Shown in pieces: positions 57,501 to 64,000 of a stretch of DNA of 64,000 bases. The position numbers and the translations under genes are program-made. Below the pieces are notes generated by a model. That model did no database searches, was not told the origin of the DNA, and was given only the letters and a program-made list of their open reading frames with translations. Within the stretch, counting starts at the first letter, position 1, and each line of letters opens with the position of its first letter. Source of the stretch: Pseudomonas cremoricolorata (GTDB taxonomy: Bacteria; Pseudomonadota; Gammaproteobacteria; Pseudomonadales; Pseudomonadaceae); contig NZ_CP009455.1 of the NCBI RefSeq assembly GCF_000759535.1, positions 3,100,001-3,164,000 on the forward strand, written 5' to 3'.

Positions 57501-59017
57501 GTCAGGTCTTGGGCATGCGGCTGGATCTGAGCGGACTGGGTGTGCTCGACCTGCCCGAGCTGCCGGCGGGTATCGAGATGGGGCATGTCTCGGTGCTGAT
57601 ACTCAGAAGTATGCGCCTGCGGGAGCTTCCCGTGAGTTTCTTGCGCGGCTTCAGCCAGTTGAGTCGTATCAATCTGGGCGGCAACGCCTTGAGCCGGATT
57701 CCAGAAGCGTTGGGTTATATCACCAGCCTGCGCATCGTCAACCTGGACCATAACCTGATTCGGCTCGATGAGGCAGGCGAGGGCACGCTGGCAGGCCTGC
57801 CGCATCTCAACTCGCTGAACCTGAGCTACAACCCGCTCGGCAACTTCCGCCTGCGCTTCCATTACTTGTCGCGTCTGGCTTGGGTGAGCTTGCGTTACTG
57901 CCAACTGACGACATGGCCCTCCGGCCTGGAACTGTGCACCTCTCTGGAAACCGCCGACCTGCGCAACAACCTTCTGGCCGACATCCCCGACACCACTTTA
58001 CAGATGCCGCTGTCGTATCGCCGGGCTTTGGTGGTGCAAAACAACCCATTGCCGGCACAGCAGCTCGATCAACTCTTCAGCATCACCGAGCATGACTTGC
58101 TTCACCAGCAAGCATCGGCTGCGCCGTTCGAACCCCCTACGCCTGCAGCGACGCGCACGCTCTGGCTGAGCCGCAGCGCCAGCGAGTTGCAGGCGAGCCG
58201 TGAAGCACTGTGGGATACGGTATTCGCATTGCCACAGCATGAAGGTCTGCTCACCCTGCTTGGCGAGCTTCAGCGCACCGCCGATTTCACCCGTGCGCCT
58301 GAGTACCTGAGCGAGCAGGTCTGGACGATGCTCAGCGCACTGGATGCCGATGCCGACCTGCGCGAGCAGGTGTTCGTGCGCGCCAACGAGCCGCTGGCCT
58401 GTGAAGACAGTGTGGCCGAGCGCTTCAGCGATCTGCAGGTGCTGGTGCTGGAATCGCAGGCCACCGCCGACGCGGCGTATCACGAACGCGGCCCGCGCTT
58501 GATCACCCTCGGCCGGCGTCTTTGGCGGCTGGCTCAAGTGGAGCGCTTCGCTCGTCAGGATATGGTCCAGCGCAGCGCAGACGGACGCGGCGTCGATGAA
58601 ATCGAGGTAAGTCTGTACTACCGCATTCACTTGGCCGAAGCGCTCGACCTGCCTTTCCAGCCGCGCAGCATGCACTACGAAACCGTGGCCCGGGTCACGC
58701 CTCAACAATTGCAGGCGGCCCGCGAATTCGTCCATAGCCACGAGACCCGAGAAGCCTTGGCCGACAGTCTCAGTCAGCGCACGTTCTGGAGGCGCTACCT
58801 GGAGGTTCGTCACCCTGCGGTGTTCACGCAATTGCACGAACAGTACGCCGATGAAGGCTCGCAGCTGGACGAGCAGCAAGAGAGTCTGAGCAGCGAGGTC
58901 TACCGGCAGCGCTGGCAAGACCTCACCGTGCGGCGGGAGAGTGCGCTGGACGCCTTGCGGTTGCGTCTGACCGAAGATGCACTGGATACACAAGACGCCG
59001 GCGGTGTCGACGTCTGA
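54524..59017 (+). CDS. Giant leucine-rich-repeat protein with NEL-type E3 ubiquitin ligase domain
   Basis: A 1497-residue protein. The N-terminal part (about 10-370) resembles the dermonecrotic-toxin/DUF6543 region of large pseudomonad proteins. Hydrophobic segments at about 375-400 and 425-447 could enter a membrane. A long uncharacterised middle follows. Leucine-rich repeats (about 1005-1175) have the LxxLxLxxNxLxxIP pattern, e.g. LSRINLGGNALSRIPEAL. The C-terminal NEL domain (about 1195-1480) carries ACEDSVAERF with Cys1293, matching the catalytic motif of IpaH/SspH ligases that modify host proteins with ubiquitin. No signal peptide and no secretion genes nearby; delivery route unknown. 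CAGGAG precedes the ATG. Confidence 0.85.
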   Translation: MTDTPTSASKLHPTDAFIRTQLRPWLTEATPAQINSLRDRFQAYRGTHEQAHQATVELISLQAFARQHFTELLAPYLESHDSLSQLEWLVVTPSIAPISLPGWTILQPEYRREPALLRLMQNFPANTSYFQGTGVVRPGTYDLLVSDTNALIADCRQQDVGSRYQQLLDRVFVTQTLDLLSADKRAGFLLAAQIAALKGQISDAAHAAVQRLSQVTDAPCTDCLHATAQWVHVLGQRLADALAIELRDTDGGVHSVVLYLPSDSTQALRSFANWSALAAALLTDLRRPGYRQVFSQRVRLEQRPAFLTLLGKRLLDDHPDLAVRGELIEGNLFASLVNEQVAGIKADAKLLLVPSALADAAAARARHALWKDAGMSLVTLAGFFIPVVGAVLLGQLVVQVASEIYEGVEDWSLGHQHEALDHFLGVAETVAVAAVVTAGGTAVARGFARSSLVDTLQPVELENGDRRLWSPDRTPYEDLPEEPVALDNGLYGVGEQRWMRIGDAWYRLRRTDAAEPWRLRHPQRPEAYGPVVESNGQRGWRMRLARPLEWHNTARMLSTLWPHVPSLDSAQTLQVLRIAGMDGDELRGLLVENRPAPANLHDALRRFQARKRIERFFVHLAEQHPQPDPQIQAWCLAQPGISGLDAQTLRETLLERQASFTQPLLEHLSAAQLPDDALRTLVQRDFPGLPDVYAEQALEGVDTVQRQLALVEQRVPLALAKRARSLRQLARLGRAVEGLTFDSAYGNDSADLVVALLRRLPNWPLALNIEIRDDSVWGRRIAIMNPQGADAALRVLARVNGYFRVYDAQMYALELDIDEPQGLFEALAALLTPEHVQALGLSEGGLAGQLREHVLQSLPVQTTRRLQLLGWRAEAPWFNPGQRLPDGRVGYLLSGRGQGSSSDRLLRDRVRALYPGFSDRRVEQYLRIMEESDGNPFEILMQQEAHYQRMDSDLNRWAAAQAPGWVTGVRQHAANRLRQCWRIQGELDIGGNGQVLGMRLDLSGLGVLDLPELPAGIEMGHVSVLILRSMRLRELPVSFLRGFSQLSRINLGGNALSRIPEALGYITSLRIVNLDHNLIRLDEAGEGTLAGLPHLNSLNLSYNPLGNFRLRFHYLSRLAWVSLRYCQLTTWPSGLELCTSLETADLRNNLLADIPDTTLQMPLSYRRALVVQNNPLPAQQLDQLFSITEHDLLHQQASAAPFEPPTPAATRTLWLSRSASELQASREALWDTVFALPQHEGLLTLLGELQRTADFTRAPEYLSEQVWTMLSALDADADLREQVFVRANEPLACEDSVAERFSDLQVLVLESQATADAAYHERGPRLITLGRRLWRLAQVERFARQDMVQRSADGRGVDEIEVSLYYRIHLAEALDLPFQPRSMHYETVARVTPQQLQAAREFVHSHETREALADSLSQRTFWRRYLEVRHPAVFTQLHEQYADEGSQLDEQQESLSSEVYRQRWQDLTVRRESALDALRLRLTEDALDTQDAGGVDV

Positions 59018-59025
59018 TCGCGTCC

Positions 59026-59060
59026 GGCCAAAGCGGTCAGCGCGCCTGACAGCTTTGGCC
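59026..59060 (+). terminator. Long hairpin after the NEL gene
   Basis: GGCCAAAGC...GCTTTGGCC (9 bp), one mismatch, then GTCAG/CTGAC (5 bp) around loop CGCGC. It lies 8 bases after the stop. No T-run follows, so it would depend on Rho or act as an RNA-stabilising end. Confidence 0.5.
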
Positions 59061-59178
59061 ATTGCCGCTGCCCACGACCCGCGCGACTATCCTGGTCACG
59101 ACGGTTCAGCCTCTTTCCAGCCAACCCACCCGTTGCCCGTGTTCTCGCCAACCGTCGTCGGGCCTGAAGGACGACACC

Positions 59179-59946
59179 ATGCACATTGCCAATACCCCCT
59201 TCATCGTCAGCGGTGCCGCCTCAGGGCTCGGTGCCGCCACTGCGCAGATGCTGATCGAGGCCGGCGCCCAGGTGCTGCTGGTCGACCTCAATGCCGCGGC
59301 CGTCGAGGCCAAGGCCGCTGAGTTGGGCGGCAACGCGCGTTTTGCAGTCGCCGACATCAGTGACGAGCAGGCTGCCAAGGCCGCGGTCGATGCTGCCGTG
59401 CGGGCGTTTGGTGGCCTGCGTGGGCTGGTCAACTGTGCAGGCATCGTCGCCGGCGAAAAGGTCCTCGGCAAGCAAGGCCCGCATGCGCTGGCTAGCTTCA
59501 CGCGGATGATCAACGTCAATTTGATCGGCAGCTTCAACCTGTTGCGCCTGGCCGCCGCAGCCATGGCCGAAGGCAGCGCCGATGGGGGTGGCGAGCGCGG
59601 CGTCATCATCAATACTGCGTCGGTCGCCGCCTTCGACGGGCAAATCGGCCAGGCTGCCTATTCGGCGTCCAAAGGCGCCGTCGCCAGCATGACCTTGCCC
59701 GTGGCGCGGGAACTGGCGCGTTTCGGCATCCGCGTCATGACCATCGCCCCGGGTATTTTTGAAACCCCGATGATGGCCGGCATGAGCGAAGAGGTGCGCA
59801 GCTCGCTGGCGGCCGGTGTGCCGTTCCCGCCGCGTCTGGGCCGCCCGGAAGAATACGCCGCGCTGGCGCGACACATCATCGAAAACAGCATGCTCAATGG
59901 TGAGGTGATCCGTCTCGACGGCGCCTTGCGCATGGCCGCCAAATAA
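59179..59946 (+). CDS. fadB2x: 3-hydroxyacyl-CoA dehydrogenase type II (short-chain dehydrogenase)
   Basis: NAD-dependent SDR enzyme of 255 residues that oxidises 3-hydroxyacyl-CoA, likely short or 2-methyl-branched. Cofactor motif [18 protein letters not shown] equivalent VNCAGI, catalytic Ser in NTASVAAF and YxxxK in AYSASKGAV. Closely resembles P. putida fadB2x. I start at 59179 ([12 protein letters not shown]) behind AAGGA; the frame upstream to 59062 is noncoding. First gene of a four-gene operon with gaps of 14, 11 and 10 bases. Confidence 0.9.
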   Translation: MHIANTPFIVSGAASGLGAATAQMLIEAGAQVLLVDLNAAAVEAKAAELGGNARFAVADISDEQAAKAAVDAAVRAFGGLRGLVNCAGIVAGEKVLGKQGPHALASFTRMINVNLIGSFNLLRLAAAAMAEGSADGGGERGVIINTASVAAFDGQIGQAAYSASKGAVASMTLPVARELARFGIRVMTIAPGIFETPMMAGMSEEVRSSLAAGVPFPPRLGRPEEYAALARHIIENSMLNGEVIRLDGALRMAAK

Positions 59947-59960
59947 TCAAGGACACTCCC

Positions 59961-61151
59961 ATGACCCTCGCTAGCGACCCTATCGTCATCGTCAGCGCCG
60001 TGCGCACGCCCATGGGCGGCCTGCAGGGCGAGCTCAAATCCCTCAGTGCTCCGCAACTGGGTGCTGCCGCCATCGGCGCTGCGCTCGAGCGCGGTGGCGT
60101 CGAGCCAGAGGCGGTCGATCAGGTGCTGTTCGGCTGTGTGCTGTCCGCAGGGCTCGGTCAGGCACCTGCGCGGCAGGCTGCGCTGGGCGCCGGACTTGCG
60201 GCGCAAACCACCTGTACCACCCTGAACAAGATGTGTGGCTCGGGCATGGAGGCGCTGATCCTCGCCCACGACCTGCTGCTGGCAGGCTCTGCCGACGTGG
60301 TGGTCGCCGGCGGCATGGAAAGCATGAGCAACGCGCCCTACCTGTTGGAAAAGGCCCGCGCGGGTTACCGCATGGGCCACGGCCAGGTGCTCGATCACAT
60401 GTTTCTCGACGGCCTGGAAGATGCCTACGACAAGGGCCGCCTGATGGGCACCTTCGCCGAAGACTGTGCCCAGGCCCATGACTTCAGTCGTCAGGATCAG
60501 GACGATTTCGCCATTGCCTCACTGACCCGCGCGCAGTTGGCCATCAGCGAAGGGCGCTTCGCCGACGAGATCGTCCCGGTGCAGGTCACCGAAGCCCGCC
60601 AGACCCGTATGGTCAGCGATGACGAGCAACCGCCCAAAGCGCGCCTGGATAAAATCCCGCAGCTGCGCCCGGCTTTCCGCGACGGTGGTACGGTGACCGC
60701 GGCCAATGCCAGCTCCATTTCCGATGGCGCTGCAGCCTTGCTGCTGATGCGACGCTCCGAAGCTGAGCGCCGCGGCCTCAAGCCGCTGGCAGTGATTCAC
60801 GGCCACGCGGCGTTCGCCGACCAACCGGCGCTGTTCCCCACCGCACCCATTGGCGCCATCGAAAAACTCATGCAGCGCACCGGCTGGAGCCTCGATCAGG
60901 TCGATCTGTTCGAAATCAACGAAGCCTTCGCCGTGGTCACGCTGGCCGCGATGAAGCAGCTGCAGCTGCCCCACGACAAGGTCAACGTCAACGGCGGCGC
61001 CTGCGCGCTGGGCCATCCTATTGGCGCTTCGGGGGCGCGGATTCTGGTCACGCTGATCGCCGCGCTGCGTCAACGCAACCTGCGCCGCGGGGTCGCGGCG
61101 ATCTGCATCGGCGGTGGCGAGGCCACTGCCGTTGCCCTTCAATGCCTGTGA
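59961..61151 (+). CDS. fadAx: Acetyl-CoA C-acyltransferase (thiolase)
   Basis: Cytosolic thiolase of 396 residues that cleaves 3-ketoacyl-CoA to acetyl-CoA and a shortened acyl-CoA. Nucleophile Cys92 in NKMCGSGM, conserved His in NEAFAVV context, and C-terminal [16 protein letters not shown] are intact. Positioned between dehydrogenase genes, it completes a full beta-oxidation turn coded by this operon. Confidence 0.93.
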   Translation: MTLASDPIVIVSAVRTPMGGLQGELKSLSAPQLGAAAIGAALERGGVEPEAVDQVLFGCVLSAGLGQAPARQAALGAGLAAQTTCTTLNKMCGSGMEALILAHDLLLAGSADVVVAGGMESMSNAPYLLEKARAGYRMGHGQVLDHMFLDGLEDAYDKGRLMGTFAEDCAQAHDFSRQDQDDFAIASLTRAQLAISEGRFADEIVPVQVTEARQTRMVSDDEQPPKARLDKIPQLRPAFRDGGTVTAANASSISDGAAALLLMRRSEAERRGLKPLAVIHGHAAFADQPALFPTAPIGAIEKLMQRTGWSLDQVDLFEINEAFAVVTLAAMKQLQLPHDKVNVNGGACALGHPIGASGARILVTLIAALRQRNLRRGVAAICIGGGEATAVALQCL

Positions 61152-61162
61152 AGAGGTGAGCC

Positions 61163-62290
61163 ATGCTGGTCAGCGACGAACAACAACAGATTGCCGATGC
61201 CGTACGCAGCTTCGCTCAGGAACGCCTCAGACCGTTTGCCGAGCAGTGGGACAAAGCGCATCGCTTCCCCCGCGAAGCCATCGATGAGATGGCCGAACTG
61301 GGCCTGTTCGGCATGCTGATTCCCGAGCAGTGGGGCGGCAGTGACACTGGCTATGTAGCCTACGCCATGGCCCTGGAAGAGATCGCCGCAGGCGATGGCG
61401 CCTGTTCGACCATCATGAGCGTGCACAACTCGGTCGGCTGCGTGCCGATCCTGCGCTTTGGCAGTGACGCGCAAAAGGCGCAGTTTCTGACCCCGCTGGC
61501 CACTGGTGCCATGCTGGGCGCCTTCGCCCTCACCGAACCGCAGGCCGGCTCCGATGCCAGTAGCCTGAAGACCCGCGCCCGGCGCGACGGCGATCACTAT
61601 GTGCTCAATGGCAGCAAGCAGTTCATTACCTCGGGGCAAAGCGCCGGCGTGGTCATCGTGTTCGCGGTCACCGAGCCCGAGGCCGGCAAGCGCGGCATCA
61701 GCGCCTTCATCGTGCCCACCGACACGCCGGGGTATCAGGTGGTCAGGGTCGAAGACAAGCTCGGCCAGCATGCTTCCGATACCTGTCAGATCCATTTCGA
61801 TGACGTACGCGTGCCACTGGCCTACCGTCTGGGCGAGGAGGGCGAGGGTTATCGCATCGCACTGGCCAACCTGGAAGGCGGGCGGATCGGCATCGCTGCG
61901 CAGTCAGTGGGCATGGCGCGTGCCGCCTTCGAGGTGGCGCGCGATTACGCCCGCGAGCGGCAGAGCTTCGGCAAGATACTGATCGAGCACCAGGCCGTGG
62001 CTTTTCGGCTGGCCGACATGGCCACCCGCATCGCCGTGGCGCGGCAAATGGTGCTGCACGCCGCCGCGCTGCGCGATGCTGGAAAACCTGCACTGATCGA
62101 GGCGTCGATGGCCAAGCTGTTCGCCTCGGAAATGGCCGAGCAGGTGTGTTCCGATGCCTTGCAGACCCTTGGCGGATATGGCTATCTGAGCGACTTCCCG
62201 CTAGAGCGCATCTACCGCGACGTGCGGGTCTGCCAGATCTACGAAGGCACCAGCGACATTCAGCGCATGGTCATTGCGCGCAATCTCTGA
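61163..62290 (+). CDS. Acyl-CoA dehydrogenase (short/branched-chain type)
   Basis: FAD enzyme of 375 residues that introduces the 2,3 double bond into acyl-CoA. FAD/substrate motifs [26 protein letters not shown] and [13 protein letters not shown] are present. The catalytic base is Glu361 in [14 protein letters not shown], the position used by short-chain and short/branched-chain enzymes. Partner electron-transfer flavoprotein genes are not in the window. Confidence 0.93.
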   Translation: MLVSDEQQQIADAVRSFAQERLRPFAEQWDKAHRFPREAIDEMAELGLFGMLIPEQWGGSDTGYVAYAMALEEIAAGDGACSTIMSVHNSVGCVPILRFGSDAQKAQFLTPLATGAMLGAFALTEPQAGSDASSLKTRARRDGDHYVLNGSKQFITSGQSAGVVIVFAVTEPEAGKRGISAFIVPTDTPGYQVVRVEDKLGQHASDTCQIHFDDVRVPLAYRLGEEGEGYRIALANLEGGRIGIAAQSVGMARAAFEVARDYARERQSFGKILIEHQAVAFRLADMATRIAVARQMVLHAAALRDAGKPALIEASMAKLFASEMAEQVCSDALQTLGGYGYLSDFPLERIYRDVRVCQIYEGTSDIQRMVIARNL

Positions 62291-62300
62291 AGGAGTTCCC

Positions 62301-63074
62301 ATGGCATTCGAAAGCATTCTGTTGGACATCCACGGCAAAGTCGGCCTGATCACCTTGAACCGCCCGCAGGCACTCAATGCGCTGAATGCGCAGATCGTGT
62401 CTGAAATCAATCAGGCCCTCGATCAGCTTGAGCGCGATCCACAGATCGGCTGCGTGGTGCTCACAGGTTCAGCCAAAGCCTTTGCTGCCGGCGCCGACAT
62501 CAAGGAGATGGCCGAGCTCGGGTATCCGCAGATCTACACCGAAGACTTGTTCAGCGATGCCGACCGTATCGCCAGTCGGCGCAAGCCGATCATCGCCGCC
62601 GTGTCGGGGTTCGCCCTGGGGGGGGGCTGTGAGCTAGCGATGATGTGCGACTTCATTCTCGCTGCCGATACGGCCAAGTTCGGCCAGCCGGAAATCAATC
62701 TGGGCGTCTTGCCAGGTATGGGCGGTACCCAGCGTCTGACTCGGGCGGTGGGCAAGGCCAAGGCCATGGAACTGTGCCTGACTGGCCGCTTGATGGGGGC
62801 CGAGGAAGCCGAACGTGCCGGGCTCGTTGCCCGTATCGTTCCGGCGGAGCAACTGCTCGAAGAGGCGCTCAAGGTGGCTGCCAGCATTGCCAGCAAGTCG
62901 ATTCCGGTGAGCATGATGGTCAAGGAAAGCGTCAACCGCGCCTTCGAAGTGACCCTCAGCGAAGGTGTGCGTTTTGAGCGTCGCGTGTTCCATGCGGCGT
63001 TCGCCACCCAGGACCAGAAGGAAGGCATGGCTGCGTTCATCGCCAAACGCCAGGCGCACTTCAAGGACAGGTGA
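62301..63074 (+). CDS. fadB1x: Enoyl-CoA hydratase
   Basis: Crotonase-family enzyme of 257 residues that hydrates 2-enoyl-CoA. Oxyanion motif [16 protein letters not shown], first acidic residue in [15 protein letters not shown] and second in [19 protein letters not shown] are all present. AAGGAG lies 8 bases before the ATG at 62301. Last gene of the operon. In P. putida a fadDx acyl-CoA ligase often accompanies this set, but none is seen here. Confidence 0.93.
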   Translation: MAFESILLDIHGKVGLITLNRPQALNALNAQIVSEINQALDQLERDPQIGCVVLTGSAKAFAAGADIKEMAELGYPQIYTEDLFSDADRIASRRKPIIAAVSGFALGGGCELAMMCDFILAADTAKFGQPEINLGVLPGMGGTQRLTRAVGKAKAMELCLTGRLMGAEEAERAGLVARIVPAEQLLEEALKVAASIASKSIPVSMMVKESVNRAFEVTLSEGVRFERRVFHAAFATQDQKEGMAAFIAKRQAHFKDR

Positions 63075-63187
63075 CAGCTGGGGCCGAGCTATCGGTTGAC
63101 GCTACCGATTACGGACCGGCCTTGAGTCCTCGACTGGCTTCATGAGCCCGCAAAGTGGCATCTGTGCAACCGTTCTGGCTATTGGAC

Positions 63188-63262
63188 TTGGCAGTGCCAA
63201 AGTAGCAAAGCCAGCAGCGCGCCAAAGGTGTATCACTGTTGCTACCGCACCGTCGCGGTAGC
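63188..63262 (+). promoter_or_regulatory. Structured leader upstream of pqqA
   Basis: Three elements are seen: a 13-base palindrome TTGGCA-G-TGCCAA (63188-63200); a stem GTAGCAA/TTGCTAC (63202-63208 with 63239-63245); and a hairpin GCTACCGC/GCGGTAGC (63241-63262) ending just before the Shine-Dalgarno CGGAGG. The last two share GCTAC and exclude each other. Confidence 0.5.
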
Positions 63263-63278
63263 TTCGGAGGACAAGACC

Positions 63279-63350
63279 ATGTGGAAAAAACCGGCCTTCA
63301 CCGATTTGCGTATCGGCTTTGAAGTGACGATGTACTTCGCCAATCGTTGA
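63279..63350 (+). CDS. pqqA: Coenzyme PQQ precursor peptide PqqA
   Basis: A 23-residue peptide with the PqqA hallmarks: [18 protein letters not shown], containing the Glu and Tyr (E-V-T-M-Y) that are cross-linked to form pyrroloquinoline quinone. CGGAGG lies 8 bases upstream. No other pqq gene is adjacent in the visible sequence, so this is a separate copy of the precursor gene. The next gene is an ercA-type alcohol dehydrogenase, linking it to the PQQ-dependent alcohol oxidation regulon. Confidence 0.92.
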   Translation: MWKKPAFTDLRIGFEVTMYFANR

Positions 63351-63361
63351 GCACGGGCTCA

Positions 63362-63386
63362 GGGCGAGCCGTGTGACGGTTCGCCC
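63362..63386 (+). terminator. Strong hairpin between pqqA and ercA
   Basis: GGGCGAGCCGT pairs with ACGGTTCGCCC over 11 bp (one G-U pair) around loop GTG, 11 bases after the pqqA stop. No T-run follows. It may protect the short pqqA message or limit readthrough into ercA. Confidence 0.5.
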
Positions 63387-63467
63387 CCCGCCAAGGTCTG
63401 ATTGCAAAGCGCTGGAGATGATTTAGGCTGACGCTCACAAGGACAGAACAACAATAAAAGGCGTCGC

Positions 63468-64000
63468 ATGAGCGCGAATCTGAGTCTGCTGCGTAAGTTC
63501 GTTTCACCGGAAATCATCTTTGGCGCCGGCTGCCGACACCATGTTGCCAATTACGCACGCACCTTCGGCGCGCGCAAGGTGTTGCTGGTCAGCGACCCAG
63601 GCGTCACCGCTGCCGGGTGGGTCGCGGACGTCGAGCGCAGTCTGCAAGGCCAAGGCATCGACTACTGCCTGTACAGCACCGTGTCGCCCAACCCGCGCAT
63701 CGAGGAGGTCATGGCCGGGGCCGAGCGTTATCGCAGCGAGCAGTGCGATGTCATCGTTGCAGTCGGCGGCGGAAGTCCCATGGACTGCGCCAAGGGCATT
63801 GGCATCGTGGTCGCCCATGGTCGGCACATTCTCGAGTTCGAAGGCGTCGATACCATCCGTGTGCCGAGCCCTCCGCTGATTCTGATTCCCACCACGGCCG
63901 GTACCTCGGCCGATGTCTCGCAGTTCGTCATTCTGTCCAATCAGCAGGAGCGCATGAAGTTCTCCATCGTCAGCAAGGCGGTGGTGCCTGACGTGTCGTT
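63468..64000 (+). CDS. ercA: Iron-containing alcohol dehydrogenase, ErcA type (partial, cut by window end)
   Basis: The first 177 codons of an iron-type (group III) alcohol dehydrogenase: FVSPEIIFGAGCRHHVANYA, NAD-binding VAVGGGSPMDCAKGIGI and LIPTTAGTSADVSQF. It closely matches ErcA of P. aeruginosa, which lies beside the pqq genes and is needed for normal control of ethanol oxidation. The metal ligands fall beyond the window. Start at 63468; upstream is a GC-rich hairpin after pqqA. Confidence 0.88.
   Translation, partial: MSANLSLLRKFVSPEIIFGAGCRHHVANYARTFGARKVLLVSDPGVTAAGWVADVERSLQGQGIDYCLYSTVSPNPRIEEVMAGAERYRSEQCDVIVAVGGGSPMDCAKGIGIVVAHGRHILEFEGVDTIRVPSPPLILIPTTAGTSADVSQFVILSNQQERMKFSIVSKAVVPDVS

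Noticed and set aside
1..64000. tRNA genes, CRISPR arrays, insertion sequences, prophage genes
   Set aside because: None seen on reading both strands: no T-loop motif in a foldable context, no regularly spaced repeats, and no transposase or integrase translation.

Overview
The window is GC-rich chromosomal DNA of a fluorescent Pseudomonas, most likely of the P. putida group. The evidence is gene order (brnQ, htpG, fabBA, gpsA, kdp, the yej/npp transporter, mltD-gloB-rnhA-dnaQ), protein sequences I recognise as close to P. putida or P. aeruginosa homologues, and the fadB2x-fadAx-acyl-CoA dehydrogenase-fadB1x cluster typical of P. putida. I found no tRNA, rRNA, insertion sequence, prophage or CRISPR array. 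Nearly all DNA is coding, and the long antisense reading frames are composition artefacts.

Layout. 1-7.2 kb: brnQ, a DUF599 membrane protein, a small lipoprotein, htpG behind a sigma-32-type promoter, a dienelactone hydrolase and an exported amidohydrolase. 7.2-14.1 kb (minus strand): fabA-fabB, then a three-gene operon coding for a TonB-dependent receptor, a periplasmic binding protein and a PA1611-like hybrid sensor kinase. 14.2-20.3 kb: gpsA, DUF4389, sixA, a small protein with a structured leader, two alpha/beta hydrolases, a DUF4892 protein preceded by a possible His-rich mini-ORF, and an AI-2E family permease.

20.4-32.4 kb: a urea-use operon with allophanate hydrolase, urea carboxylase, a GntR/FCD regulator and the urea ABC transporter urtABCDE. 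A sigma-54 promoter with exact spacing and two copies of a candidate GntR operator precede it. 32.5-40.4 kb: kdpFABCDE, high-affinity potassium uptake with its own two-component system, preceded by phased TTTACGC repeats. 40.3-47.7 kb (minus): a peptide ABC transporter with two tandem binding proteins (npp/yej type). 47.9-54.4 kb: mltD, gloB, a SAM methyltransferase-like protein, rnhA, dnaQ, a small conserved protein, chrR and an AraC-family regulator.

54.5-59.0 kb: a 1497-residue protein with leucine-rich repeats and a C-terminal NEL-type (IpaH/SspH-like) ubiquitin-ligase domain carrying the CED catalytic motif. 59.2-63.1 kb: a four-gene beta-oxidation operon. 63.2-64.0 kb: a stand-alone pqqA of 23 codons with a structured leader, then the start of an ercA-type iron alcohol dehydrogenase cut by the window end.

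The strongest candidates for undescribed biology are the receptor/binding-protein/hybrid-kinase operon next to fabAB, the giant NEL protein, and the lone pqqA-ercA pair with two mutually exclusive leader stems.
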